Below are positions 17,070-26,305 of a stretch of DNA of 64,000 bases, piece by piece. Origin of the DNA: Mucilaginibacter agri (lineage in GTDB: Bacteria > Bacteroidota > Bacteroidia > Sphingobacteriales > Sphingobacteriaceae). The notes beneath the pieces are model-generated. The model was given only the letters and a program-made list of their open reading frames with translations, made no database searches and was not told the origin of the DNA. The stretch lies in NCBI RefSeq assembly GCF_009928685.1, contig NZ_WWEO01000041.1, positions 372,001 to 436,000 of the forward strand, given 5' to 3'. Position 1 is the first letter of the stretch. Every line of letters starts with the position of its first letter. The translations under genes and the position numbers were made by a program.

Positions 17070-19220
17070 TTATGCTTCCCGCTTCAGCCAGCTTACCACG
17101 GCTTTGATCTCTGTGTAACTATAATTGTCGCCTAATACTTCTTTTAGGGGTGCTAATCGATCTCCGCCATAGCTTTCTACGGCATCTTTTATGACTGGGA
17201 TCTTTTTTTGATCTACAAACTCGGTCACTTCAATTTCACCTGACTGAATAAAGGAACATAAATGGCCTTCGATGGTCATGGGCGATAAGTTGCGGATACC
17301 TGCAATTTCCACTATATCCATGCCCGATTTATACATGTCCAGGCTTTCGCGTTGTGTACCTCCGGATGAAGCCCGTGGACTTTTAGCTTTAGTCTTGGTT
17401 GCCTTAACCTTCCTGGTGCTGATCTTAGATGCCAGTCCATGTTGGTGGCAGTAGGCTAATATATCTTTTAGAAAAGCATCGCCGTAACGCTGCAGTTTTA
17501 CCTCACCGAAGCCTGAAATGCGGCTCAACTCCTGCAAACTTTGCGGCAGGTAAGTTGCCATTTCCTGTAATGTAGCGTCGGACAAGATAATGTAAGCCGG
17601 CACATTCTCATTCATGGCCAGGTTAAAACGGGTAGTTTTTAATTGGTGCAATAAACCCGCTTCGTAAACCGACGGCTGGTTTTCGGCAACTTCTAACTCC
17701 ATAGCCTCGGAAATAGAGAATTCTACCTTTTGCTGTCCCTTTAAAACTGGCTCGCTTGCGGCGGTGAGTTTAAGTATTGGATAGGCATCGTCGGTAACCT
17801 GTAAATAACCTTGTATAACTAACTGACCAATATAACGCTGCCATTCTGCTTTGCTCATATCGGCCCCAATACCGTAAGTTTTGAGTTGTTTAAATTCTTC
17901 GCGAATTTTCTCACTCCGCGACCCGCGCAAAAAATCGATCACGTAACCGGTACCGAAACGCTGATTAAGCCTATATACAGCCGAGAGTGCTTTTTGGGCA
18001 ATTACAGTTCCGTCGACCTTCTTGAATTCGGTTAAACAAACATCGCACGAGCCGCAATGGTCGGGAAACTGCTCGTTAAAATAATGCATCAGATACTGGC
18101 GACGGCAGGTTTGTAGTTGGCAATACTTTACCATATCGTCCAGCTTTTTCAGCATAATGCGGCTTTGCTCTTCGTTACCGTCGACTTTCGCGAAGCGTTG
18201 CAATTTAAATGCATCGCCACCCGAGTAAAATAACAAGGCTTCGGAGGGTAAGCCATCACGACCGGCGCGACCGGTTTCCTGGTAATAACCTTCTATATTT
18301 TTAGGCAGATCGTAATGCACCACATAGCGCACGTTAGATTTATTGATGCCCATGCCGAAGGCAATCGTAGCTACCATAATTTTAACCTCGTCGCGTAGAA
18401 ACTGATCCTGGTTGCGGGCCTTGGTTTCATTATCGAGACCAGCATGGTATGCCTTAGCCGCGTAGCCTTGCTTTTGCAGGTCAGCGGCAAGGTCTTCGGT
18501 ATTCTGGCGGCTCAGGCAATAGATAATGCCCGAATCTTCTTTGTGCTCATCCAGGAAGTCGAGTAACTGATTGTAGGCATCGCGTTTAGGCGCTACCTTG
18601 TAGCTGATGTTCGGCCGGTTAAATGAGGATACAAATTCCCGGGGCTTACGCAGTGCTAATTTTTCGCGAATATCTTTCCGGGTCAGATCATCGGCGGTAG
18701 CAGTTAGCGCAATAACGGGCGTTTGCGGAAACTCTGTTTTAAAGTTGGCCAGCATCAGATATTCCGGCCGGAAATCGTGCCCCCAATGCGAGATACAGTG
18801 TGCCTCGTCTATAGCGATAAGGCTTACATTCAATGTTTTCAGAAATGATACCAACCGGCTTTCTGATCCAAACAAACGTTCGGGAGCCAGATAAAGTAAT
18901 TTGATTTCGCCCGACTGCAGCCGACTAACAATCTGTTGTTGCTCGTTTGGGTTCTGAGTGGAATTTAAATAAGCTGCAGGTATGCCGTTAATATTCAGCG
19001 CATCCACCTGGTCTTTCATCAAGGCTATCAGCGGTGATATTACGATGGTTAGGCCACTAAGCAAAACCGCAGGTAACTGATAGCATAGCGACTTACCCCC
19101 ACCCGTCGGCATGAGTACCAGGGCATCTCCGCCATCGAGTATCTGCTGAACAATAGCTTCCTGCTCGTGTCGGAATTCGGTATAACCAAAATATTTGTGT
19201 AAGGCCTGTTGGGGTGTCAT
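17070..19220 (-). CDS. recQ: ATP-dependent DNA helicase RecQ
   Basis: The 716-residue protein has all RecQ parts: Walker A PTGGGKS (38-44), DEAH box (138-141) in IDEAHCISHWGHDFRPEY, and the second RecA domain with GIIYCLSRQNTE and YYQETGRAGRDG. A zinc-binding RQC region follows with CQLQTCRRQ…HCGSCDVC, and an HRDC domain near 525-605. The C-terminal extension (~80 residues, Lys/Arg-rich then a helix-turn-helix-like DMYKSGMDIVEIAGIRNLSPMTIEGHL) matches the longer RecQ type. RecQ unwinds DNA 3'-5' in recombination and fork repair. The -7 box lies four bases before the start codon. Confidence 0.95.
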   Translation of the reverse strand: MTPQQALHKYFGYTEFRHEQEAIVQQILDGGDALVLMPTGGGKSLCYQLPAVLLSGLTIVISPLIALMKDQVDALNINGIPAAYLNSTQNPNEQQQIVSRLQSGEIKLLYLAPERLFGSESRLVSFLKTLNVSLIAIDEAHCISHWGHDFRPEYLMLANFKTEFPQTPVIALTATADDLTRKDIREKLALRKPREFVSSFNRPNISYKVAPKRDAYNQLLDFLDEHKEDSGIIYCLSRQNTEDLAADLQKQGYAAKAYHAGLDNETKARNQDQFLRDEVKIMVATIAFGMGINKSNVRYVVHYDLPKNIEGYYQETGRAGRDGLPSEALLFYSGGDAFKLQRFAKVDGNEEQSRIMLKKLDDMVKYCQLQTCRRQYLMHYFNEQFPDHCGSCDVCLTEFKKVDGTVIAQKALSAVYRLNQRFGTGYVIDFLRGSRSEKIREEFKQLKTYGIGADMSKAEWQRYIGQLVIQGYLQVTDDAYPILKLTAASEPVLKGQQKVEFSISEAMELEVAENQPSVYEAGLLHQLKTTRFNLAMNENVPAYIILSDATLQEMATYLPQSLQELSRISGFGEVKLQRYGDAFLKDILAYCHQHGLASKISTRKVKATKTKAKSPRASSGGTQRESLDMYKSGMDIVEIAGIRNLSPMTIEGHLCSFIQSGEIEVTEFVDQKKIPVIKDAVESYGGDRLAPLKEVLGDNYSYTEIKAVVSWLKREA

Positions 19221-19224
19221 TATA

Positions 19225-19232
19225 CAAAGGTA
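19225..19232 (-). promoter_or_regulatory. recQ -7 box, possibly leaderless transcript
   Basis: The minus strand reads TACCTTTG-TATA-ATG. The TAnnTTTG box is only four bases from the recQ start codon, so transcription should begin at or just inside the ATG. The same spacing is seen for padR. Confidence 0.5.
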
Positions 19233-19385
19233 AATAATGGTTAATTAAGTGGGTGTTTTATTGGGCTGATTAAGCTTTATTTCCAAATAGAACTTTCTTT
19301 TAAATACTTGAGATTGAACAAGTACATGGGGAGCAAAAAACACTATATTTAATTGATAGATATTTAATTACCTAAAGTTGCCACA

Positions 19386-20654
19386 ATGGATATTTCTGAA
19401 AATACGCCCAATGGACACAACAATGAAGAAGGGTTGCGAGATTTAAAAAATGAACTAAATGAGGTTCAGGCCAAAGTCGAAAAGCTACAAGATAGTAAAA
19501 AGTGGTATAAAAACTATCCGTTTATCTTAAGTGTTATTGCCTTCTTATTTACGGCTGCTAACTCCCTTTATACAGTTTATTCTAATAAAAAAGAGAAGCA
19601 GGAAACAGCTATCAGTTCTGCGGCAAGTAGTATAAGAAATGAGATAAATGATCTGAAAAATGCTGAGAAGGAGTATTATCAACAGATGTCAAATGCTTAC
19701 GTAGACAATAATATAAAAGCAAGCCTTTCAGGGATTTATTATTCTAAGATTAATCAGGTAACTTTTGATATATCAAAAAAAATGACTGATAAAATTGCAG
19801 CAATGTTGGAGCCAACAGCTTTAAATGATTATGCAAGGTATTTAGCATCAATTGGTCAAATTGGAGATGCTATTGATATGAATCTTTTGGCCTATAACAA
19901 ATTAAGTCCTAAAAGTCAAACCTCTAAAAAAGACAAAGAAAAATATACTCAGGTTACTGTAATGCGGTCGTTGGGAAATTTATATAGTTTACCAGGGGAT
20001 AGCCAAAGTTTGATCAAAAGTAGGTTTTATCGAAATGCCGCATTGAAACTTACCAAATCATATTTAGGGGAGTATGGTATTGAAAACACTATGTCGTCTT
20101 TCGAAATCTGGGCAGGTGACGAGTATAACAACTTTAATAACAAGAAATTTGCTAACAGCTTGATAGATAGCGCGATGTTTTATGCGCAAAAATTGCAGGA
20201 GTTTAACTCCAGAAAATATGATCATATCAGACGTTTAAGGCTTACCTATGATTATTTTAATAATAAGATGAATATCAACTTTAATTCTGGAAGCTGGGTA
20301 ATATGGAGGGGCAGCAAAAAGATAGGGACTGCGTTTATCACGAATAATAATAATGCTTTTTTTATGGATATCGATATTCTTAAAAATGACACATTAAAAA
20401 AGCGTCTTGTTGGGAATGGATTATTTATAGGGTCTAATAAAATGAGATTCTCTTTGATTAATAGTTATCTTAAACATGCTAACGTAATTCAGTACAAAAC
20501 GTTAAATCAGCCTGAAATTATTAATCAATTGATGTTTGAACAAAGACAGGCCACATTAGTATTGGATATCAAGGAGAATAAGCTTATAAATGCTGTATAC
20601 AACGAAATGGAAACAAAACCAGAGTTATGGAGCTTGAAATTTGTTAGAAATTAG
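19386..20654 (+). CDS. Orphan membrane-anchored coiled-coil protein
   Basis: I do not recognise this 422-residue protein. Residues 1-42 are polar with a Glu/Lys coiled coil, and residues ~46-66 form one membrane helix (FILSVIAFLFTAANSLYTVY). A second coiled coil follows (KEKQETAISSAASSIRNEINDLKNAEKEYYQQM), then a mostly helical soluble part with TPR-like stretches (NDYARYLASIGQIGDAIDMNLLAYNKL). The last ~130 residues are more beta-like. Codon use is clearly more AT-rich than in recQ or the M14 gene beside it, with many AAT/AAA/ATA codons, suggesting acquisition. It is monocistronic with no recognisable partner. Confidence 0.6.
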   Translation: MDISENTPNGHNNEEGLRDLKNELNEVQAKVEKLQDSKKWYKNYPFILSVIAFLFTAANSLYTVYSNKKEKQETAISSAASSIRNEINDLKNAEKEYYQQMSNAYVDNNIKASLSGIYYSKINQVTFDISKKMTDKIAAMLEPTALNDYARYLASIGQIGDAIDMNLLAYNKLSPKSQTSKKDKEKYTQVTVMRSLGNLYSLPGDSQSLIKSRFYRNAALKLTKSYLGEYGIENTMSSFEIWAGDEYNNFNNKKFANSLIDSAMFYAQKLQEFNSRKYDHIRRLRLTYDYFNNKMNINFNSGSWVIWRGSKKIGTAFITNNNNAFFMDIDILKNDTLKKRLVGNGLFIGSNKMRFSLINSYLKHANVIQYKTLNQPEIINQLMFEQRQATLVLDIKENKLINAVYNEMETKPELWSLKFVRN

Positions 20655-20805
20655 GTTAACGCAATTATAACTAATGAGAGTGGGCTATGTGCAATCCGAT
20701 AATTTTCATTTAGATCTTATGATGTAGCTAAATCTATAAAAATCAATCCTATTCAACCCAGATACACTAACTTTTAAATTCTTTATTTAGCTTTAGCTTA
20801 ACATT

Positions 20806-23298
20806 ATGCATAAAAAACTTTACTCACTTGTTTTAATGCTGAGCTTTAGCCTTGCTGCACTTGCTCAGCAGATCAAATCGCCTTCCGAATTTCTGGGTTA
20901 CAAACTTGGCGACCAGTTTACCCCTCACTATCGCATTGCCGAATATTTTAGGTATGTAGCTGGCGTTTCTAAAAACATTAAGCTGCAGCAATATGGCACT
21001 ACCAACGAGGGTCGCCCTTTGATGCTGGCTTTCATAGCATCCGACGAAAACATTGGCCGGTTGGACGAGATCCGCGATAACAATATGAAACTTGCCGGCC
21101 TTACACCCGGCACCGGCTCGACCGGCGGACCGGTGGTTTTGTGGTTAAGTTACAATGTGCATGGCAATGAGCCGGCATCAAGCGAGGCTGCCATGCAAAC
21201 GCTGTATGACTTGGTGAATACCGGCAACGCACAAACACAACAGTGGCTAAAAAACACGGTGATCATTATAGACCCGTGTTTAAACCCCGATGGACGCGAC
21301 CGCTACGTTAACTTCTATAATTCGGTACGCGGCGTTACGCCCGACCCATATAACCAGGCTCGCGAACACATGGAGCCCTGGCCGGGTGGTAGGGTAAATC
21401 ACTATTACTTCGATCTTAACCGCGACTGGGCATGGCAAACGCAAAAAGAAGTTCAGGCCCGTTTGGTAGTATTTAACCAATGGCTGCCACAAATTCACGT
21501 TGATTACCACGAACAAGGTTATAATAACCCATACTATTTTGCCCCAGCTGCAGAGCCTTTTCACAAAGATATCACCGTTTGGCAGCGCGAGTTTCAAACC
21601 ATCATCGGTAAAAACAACGCCAAATATTTTGATCAGCACGGTTGGACTTATTTTACCAAGGAGGAGTTTGACCTCCTATACCCATCTTACGGCGACACCT
21701 ATCCTATTTACAACGGCTCCATAGGGATGACGTTTGAGCAGGGCGGTATTAGCGCTGGTCTGGCTGTACTAACCCGCAGTGGCGATACGCTAACCCTGGC
21801 CGACCGTATAGAGCACCACCATACTACAGGTTTAAGTACCATCGAAATGGCCTCCGCTTACGCCACCAAATTGCTTACCGAATACAAAAAGTTTTTTGAT
21901 AACGGCCGCACCAACCCGCCGGGCGAATACAAAGGCTACGTGATCAAAAATGATAACGACGACAAAATGGATATGCTGGCGGAATTGCTTACCAAAAACG
22001 GAATCAAATACAGCTTTGGCTTGAATCATACTGCCGCTGGTTATAACTATTTTAACGGTAAGCAAGAGAACTTCGATGTTAAGCCGAAGGACATGGTGAT
22101 CAGTGCATACCAACCGAAAGCGGTTTTGCTAAATGTATTGCTGGAGCCTAAAACTTTTATTCCCGACTCTAATACCTATGATATTACTGCTTGGTCTTTA
22201 CCCTACGCGTATGGGTTAAAAGCCTATGGTTTGAAAGAACCACTTGCTAACCCTTCGCCAAAAAGTATGACACCCGAATCAGCCTCGGCGCAGGTAACTC
22301 TTACGCATGCTTACGCCTATGCCCTGCCTTGGCAATCGGTAACGGACGTGAAGTTTTTAGCCGAGTTATATAAGAATCATATAAAAGTTCGCTACTCTGA
22401 AACCCCGTTTGAAGCGGGTGGTAAAAAGTTTAGCGCAGGTTCGCTGGTTGTTGAGCGTGCCGGGAATAACCGGGCCGATTTTGATAAAATGGTAACCGAT
22501 ATAGCAGCTCGCAACAACCGCAAACCGGTTGCCTTAACTTCGGGTTTTGTTGAAAAGGGAGCCGATCTGGGTTCGTCGTCTATCCGCAGCATGCGCCAAC
22601 CAAAGGTAATGTTGTTAACCGGCGATCAGATAAATTCAGAAGAAATGGGCGAGATCTGGCATCTGTTTGAGCAACAGATTAATTACCCTGTTACCTTGGT
22701 GCGGGTGCAGGATTTGAACCGGATTAAGATCAGTGATTTCGACGTCGCTATCTTCCCCGACGGTAACTATAACGATTTGCCTTTGGATAAACTGCAAGGC
22801 TGGATTCGCGATGGTGGTCGGTTAATTGCCCTTGGCGACGCCGTTGGTGCGTTGGTTGGCAAAGGCTCATTCGGCATAAAACGCAAAGAGGATAAAAAGG
22901 ACGACGCTAAAAGCAAACCAATACGTACTTATGAAGCCCGCAATCGAGACGATTTAAAATCATCCGTACCCGGGGCTATCTATAAGATTAATCTCGACAA
23001 TACCCATCCGCTTGGTTTTGGTTACCCTAACTACTATTATACCCTTAAACTTAGTGACGATGTTTACGACTTTTTTGGCGACGAGGGCTGGAACGTGGGT
23101 ACTGTTAAAAAAGACAATTATGTATCGGGTTTTGTGGGGCAGAAATCAAAAGCCAAAATTGTAGATGGTATGTTGATTGGTGTTGAAAGCATGGGGCGAG
23201 GCTCGGTAGTTTATTTTGTTGACGATCCACTATTCCGCAGTTTCTGGGAAAACGGAAAACTGATGTTCAGCAACGCGGTGTTTATGGTAGGACAGTAA
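20806..23298 (+). CDS. Secreted M14 family zinc carboxypeptidase
   Basis: The 830-residue protein has a signal peptide (cleavage near ALAQ, residue 21). The M14 zinc motif H-G-N-E lies in LSYNVHGNEPASSEA (about 119-122). The substrate-binding N-P-D-G-R is in CLNPDGRDRYVNF, the third zinc ligand His is in IHVDYHEQG, and the catalytic Glu is probably that in MTFEQGG. A large C-terminal region resembles a class I glutamine amidotransferase-like fold (FPDGNYNDLP…GGRLIALGDAVGAL). Exported enzymes of this type trim peptides outside the inner membrane. Convergent with the outer-membrane barrel gene, with a terminator between them. Confidence 0.88.
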   Translation: MHKKLYSLVLMLSFSLAALAQQIKSPSEFLGYKLGDQFTPHYRIAEYFRYVAGVSKNIKLQQYGTTNEGRPLMLAFIASDENIGRLDEIRDNNMKLAGLTPGTGSTGGPVVLWLSYNVHGNEPASSEAAMQTLYDLVNTGNAQTQQWLKNTVIIIDPCLNPDGRDRYVNFYNSVRGVTPDPYNQAREHMEPWPGGRVNHYYFDLNRDWAWQTQKEVQARLVVFNQWLPQIHVDYHEQGYNNPYYFAPAAEPFHKDITVWQREFQTIIGKNNAKYFDQHGWTYFTKEEFDLLYPSYGDTYPIYNGSIGMTFEQGGISAGLAVLTRSGDTLTLADRIEHHHTTGLSTIEMASAYATKLLTEYKKFFDNGRTNPPGEYKGYVIKNDNDDKMDMLAELLTKNGIKYSFGLNHTAAGYNYFNGKQENFDVKPKDMVISAYQPKAVLLNVLLEPKTFIPDSNTYDITAWSLPYAYGLKAYGLKEPLANPSPKSMTPESASAQVTLTHAYAYALPWQSVTDVKFLAELYKNHIKVRYSETPFEAGGKKFSAGSLVVERAGNNRADFDKMVTDIAARNNRKPVALTSGFVEKGADLGSSSIRSMRQPKVMLLTGDQINSEEMGEIWHLFEQQINYPVTLVRVQDLNRIKISDFDVAIFPDGNYNDLPLDKLQGWIRDGGRLIALGDAVGALVGKGSFGIKRKEDKKDDAKSKPIRTYEARNRDDLKSSVPGAIYKINLDNTHPLGFGYPNYYYTLKLSDDVYDFFGDEGWNVGTVKKDNYVSGFVGQKSKAKIVDGMLIGVESMGRGSVVYFVDDPLFRSFWENGKLMFSNAVFMVGQ

Positions 23299-23308
23299 GC
23301 TGCCAGAA

Positions 23309-23469
23309 TCAAGAATCGAGAGACAAGAATCAAGATGTTTTGTTAGGCGAATAAACAAAAGGGAAGGAAGATTTAATCTTCCTTCCCTTTTAATTTATAC
23401 AGATCATCTTAATTCTTGTAATTCTCTTCTTTTTGAAGAAAGTCTTGATTCTTGTCTCTCGATTCTTGA
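23309..23469. repeat. 27-bp inverted repeat flanking a terminator
   Basis: Positions 23309-23335 and 23443-23469 are perfect reverse complements over 27 bases (core TCTTGATTCTTGTCTCTCG). They enclose 107 bases that contain the strong terminator at 23357-23391. Inverted ends around a small non-coding core in a convergent intergenic region look like a MITE-like element or a palindromic dispersed repeat. Confidence 0.7.
23357..23391. terminator. Strong bidirectional terminator
   Basis: A perfect 16-bp stem, AAAAGGGAAGGAAGAT paired with ATCTTCCTTCCCTTTT (loop TTA), serves the convergent genes ending at 23298 and 23477. Confidence 0.85.
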
Positions 23470-23476
23470 CTCTCTT

Positions 23477-25939
23477 TTATTGGTTTTTCACGCGGTTCTT
23501 TTCATCATCTGCGCCGGTTTGATGATCGCGGCTTTTGATTTTGCTGTTGCCAAAGTTGTAGGTAAAAGTTAAGCGCCCTACGCGGGTTTCGTTCTTTTGG
23601 TGTATATCGATAATGTTATCATTAGAACGGGCAATCACATTGTTTTTGCGGGTGTTAAATATGTCGCTTACAGATAATTTTATGTTCAGCTTTTTATCTG
23701 CGAATGATTTACTTAATCCTCCATCAAAATTATATTGTGGTTTAATGGTATAATAACCGTATTGTAGTTCTGACTGATAATTAGTCATAAACTCGGCTTT
23801 AAAGGTTTTGGTTATTTTAAACGTGCTGGTAGTTTTAAGCTGGAAGGCTGCTTTGCCACCGTTTAAGTATCCATTGTAAACAGAACCGGGTTGCGGGGTA
23901 TCATTACCAGATTTAAAGCCCAGGTAAAAGCCTGTGAAATTAACGTTGCCACTCCACCACTTAGTAAAAGTATAAGGAACGTTAAGATTTAAATTGTAAG
24001 AATCTTGCGACTGTAGATTCAACGTTGTTTGGTAAGTTGCTTTTTTAACAGTATCGGTTACAATAACCTCGGTAATTACATCGGTGGTATGGCTATAACC
24101 AAAAGTTACGTTGATGTTATGATTATAGGTGTAGTTAACCTCGAAAGAATTGGTGTATTGGGGTTTTAAAAACGGGTTACCTTGCATATAAGTGTATTGA
24201 TCGAGGTAATAAACAAAGGGGTTAAGATCTTCATAACTTGGACGATCGATACGGCGGCTGTAGTTAAATCCAATTTCGTTTTTATCATTGATGGTGTGGT
24301 TAATAAACGCACTTGGGAAAAAGTTAAGATAACTGCGGTCGACCACCTGGTGGCTGCTAACTAAATTTCCATTTGAAGTAGTATTCTCAGCCCTTACGCC
24401 AAATTGGATAGATGTTTTCTTAAAGCTTTTGCTGAAATTTAAGTAGCCGGCACCAATTTTTTCGGTATAAATAAAGTGGTTGGTACGGGTACTGTCATTA
24501 ACATATCCTGTCGGGGTGCTAATCTGGGCTTCCAGATCATTGTCGGTTTTTACGTTACTGTATTTGGCGCCAAATTCCAGTTTAGTGGTTTTGTTGAATG
24601 GGAGTGTGTAATCTGCCTTAGCTGTGCGGATGTCGATAGTTGATGGTGTTTGGTTTCTTAGCATCGATGGCGTGCCTGCCGGGGTGCCGTTTATATTATA
24701 ATAGTAAGTGTCGTATTGGGCGTTGGAGTTGTTGTTAAATTTAGAATAATCCAAATCTACACTTAAGGCCTGTCCGGCGGTGTCTATCTCTAATTTATCA
24801 TTAATGTTGAAAGCAAAGTTCTTATAAGTTTGGCTGATGGTTGTCAGCGTGTTTTGATAAGAAGAAAATACCGAAGGTTGGCTACCGATATAAGTAGTAT
24901 TGTTGTTGTTGCTGCCATCTGGATTATAATAACCACTGGCAACAAATCCAAGCGTGTTTTTTGAAGTCATGGCGAAGTCTGCGCCCACACGATAGTTGTT
25001 GTAGTGGTTGTCGTCCAACATTTTAGTTTTCTGGCTAAAATAGGTAGTGCTGTCTGCGCCGGGTACGCTGCGATCTATGCGGATGTTGTTTTCGCGTTTG
25101 TTGTCGCCGCGGCTCAATGTTCCGAAGAAGCTAAATTTACCTTGCTTATGATTTAGCGTTAAGCTGGTATTATCGCGAAAATATTTACCTAAAGCTGCGG
25201 TTGCTGTTAAATTGCCATTTGTACCACTTTCGCGGTTCTTTTTAAGTTTAATGTTGATGATACCAGAATTACCCGCAGCATCATATTTAGCTGATGGGTT
25301 GCTGATGATCTCCAATGATTGGATGGTATTACCGTCTGTAGAGCGCAGTAGCGTGGCTAATTGGGCTGCCGACAAATAAGTAAGCTTATCATTGATCATT
25401 ACGGTAACGCCTTGTTTGCCGTTTAAGCTGATGTTATCGTCCTTATCAACACTAACGCCCGGAGCTTTTTCCAGAATTTCCATTGCTGAATTACCCGCAG
25501 CCAAAACGCTGTTTTCTACGTTTACTACGGTGCGGTCGCTGCGGCGTTCAATTAAGGGTTTGGTAGCCACAATGTTAACTGCACTTAAGGTTTTGCTGGC
25601 TGGCAGCATTTTAATAACGGGTACAATAACGTTTACCGCACCAACGGTTATAGGTGTTAGGCCTTTTTGGTAGCCTACCATGGTTGCTTTGATCACATAG
25701 TTGCCCGGACGGATACCGGCAAAGCTGTAAGCGCCGCTTTCATTAGAGAGCCCACCTTTAACCACAACAGAATCTTTTGCTTTTAGCAGGCTTACGGTAG
25801 CAAAGTCGGCAGGTTTACCCTGTTCGTTAACAAGCGAGCCCGATACCTTTACGGCAGATACGGAGCTTTGGGCCCTCGCTGCGGAAAATCCGGTAACGAG
25901 GCATATAAAACATATAAATTTATTGATGATCGGTTTCAT
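23477..25939 (-). CDS. TonB-dependent receptor-like outer-membrane beta-barrel protein
   Basis: The 820-residue protein has a signal peptide ending SAARAQ. A carboxypeptidase-regulatory-like domain spans about residues 30-110 (VSGSLVNEQGKPADFATVSLLKAKDS…AGIRPGNYVIKATMVGY), then a plug domain (VENSVLAAGNSAMEILEKAPGVSVDKDDNISLNGKQGVTVMINDK). A ~600-residue barrel of the OMP_b-brl_3 type (PF14905) is rich in alternating aromatic strands (…GFNYSRRIDRPSYEDLNPFVYYLDQYTYMQGNPFLKPQYTNS). Unlike SusC proteins it lacks the SusC signature and a SusD partner. It probably binds or imports a small ligand or peptide; ligand unknown. Monocistronic. Confidence 0.88.
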   Translation of the reverse strand: MKPIINKFICFICLVTGFSAARAQSSVSAVKVSGSLVNEQGKPADFATVSLLKAKDSVVVKGGLSNESGAYSFAGIRPGNYVIKATMVGYQKGLTPITVGAVNVIVPVIKMLPASKTLSAVNIVATKPLIERRSDRTVVNVENSVLAAGNSAMEILEKAPGVSVDKDDNISLNGKQGVTVMINDKLTYLSAAQLATLLRSTDGNTIQSLEIISNPSAKYDAAGNSGIINIKLKKNRESGTNGNLTATAALGKYFRDNTSLTLNHKQGKFSFFGTLSRGDNKRENNIRIDRSVPGADSTTYFSQKTKMLDDNHYNNYRVGADFAMTSKNTLGFVASGYYNPDGSNNNNTTYIGSQPSVFSSYQNTLTTISQTYKNFAFNINDKLEIDTAGQALSVDLDYSKFNNNSNAQYDTYYYNINGTPAGTPSMLRNQTPSTIDIRTAKADYTLPFNKTTKLEFGAKYSNVKTDNDLEAQISTPTGYVNDSTRTNHFIYTEKIGAGYLNFSKSFKKTSIQFGVRAENTTSNGNLVSSHQVVDRSYLNFFPSAFINHTINDKNEIGFNYSRRIDRPSYEDLNPFVYYLDQYTYMQGNPFLKPQYTNSFEVNYTYNHNINVTFGYSHTTDVITEVIVTDTVKKATYQTTLNLQSQDSYNLNLNVPYTFTKWWSGNVNFTGFYLGFKSGNDTPQPGSVYNGYLNGGKAAFQLKTTSTFKITKTFKAEFMTNYQSELQYGYYTIKPQYNFDGGLSKSFADKKLNIKLSVSDIFNTRKNNVIARSNDNIIDIHQKNETRVGRLTFTYNFGNSKIKSRDHQTGADDEKNRVKNQ

Positions 25940-26116
25940 GAGATGTGTGATTGGTAGTGTAAAATTTGGGCAATAGAATTCCAGGTAAAGATTTTTTAGT
26001 TCTTTTTTAAATGGTTAATTAAAATTTAGTGCTTCCGGCTATACTGCAATATTTTGCCGGATTGTTGTGTTTTGTTAGTTAGATGTGCAAAAACACGGAA
26101 AGGTTACAGATAAATT

Positions 26117-26305
26117 TTACTTTTTTATTCCCGGTATCAGAAAGTCGAGGAAATCATCATATACGGTATAATCTGCACACATAGTATTTGTGCTGGCGCA
26201 GGGGCACTTAGCGGCATTGCAGGGGGGATGTTGCCCGCAGGATGAACAGAAAATAATAAGCCCGGTAACTATTACCGGGCTTAAACATTTAAAACTTTTT
26301 CGCAT
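26117..26305 (-). CDS. Small cysteine-rich lipoprotein (candidate)
   Basis: The 62-residue frame overlaps the end of the pspC-like gene by 17 bases. It reads as a lipoprotein precursor: basic start MRKSFK, hydrophobic VIVTGLIIF, then C-S-S-C-G with lipidation possible at Cys23. The short mature part has six cysteines besides the lipidated one (PPCNAAKCPCASTNTMC) and an acidic/aromatic tail. A terminator hairpin lies inside the first third of the frame (26258-26282), so expression would depend on readthrough. It could be a genuine small envelope protein or a chance frame. Confidence 0.42.
   Translation of the reverse strand: MRKSFKCLSPVIVTGLIIFCSSCGQHPPCNAAKCPCASTNTMCADYTVYDDFLDFLIPGIKK
26258..26282 (-). 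terminator. Terminator after the pspC-like gene
   Basis: AAGCCCGGTAA (26258-26268), CTA loop, TTACCGGGCTT (26272-26282) form a perfect 11-bp stem, followed on the minus strand by ATTATTTTCTG. It starts six bases beyond the stop at 26289. Confidence 0.75.

Noticed and set aside
21280-21639. 119-codon antisense frame within the M14 carboxypeptidase gene
   Set aside because: Antisense shadow of a well-supported gene.
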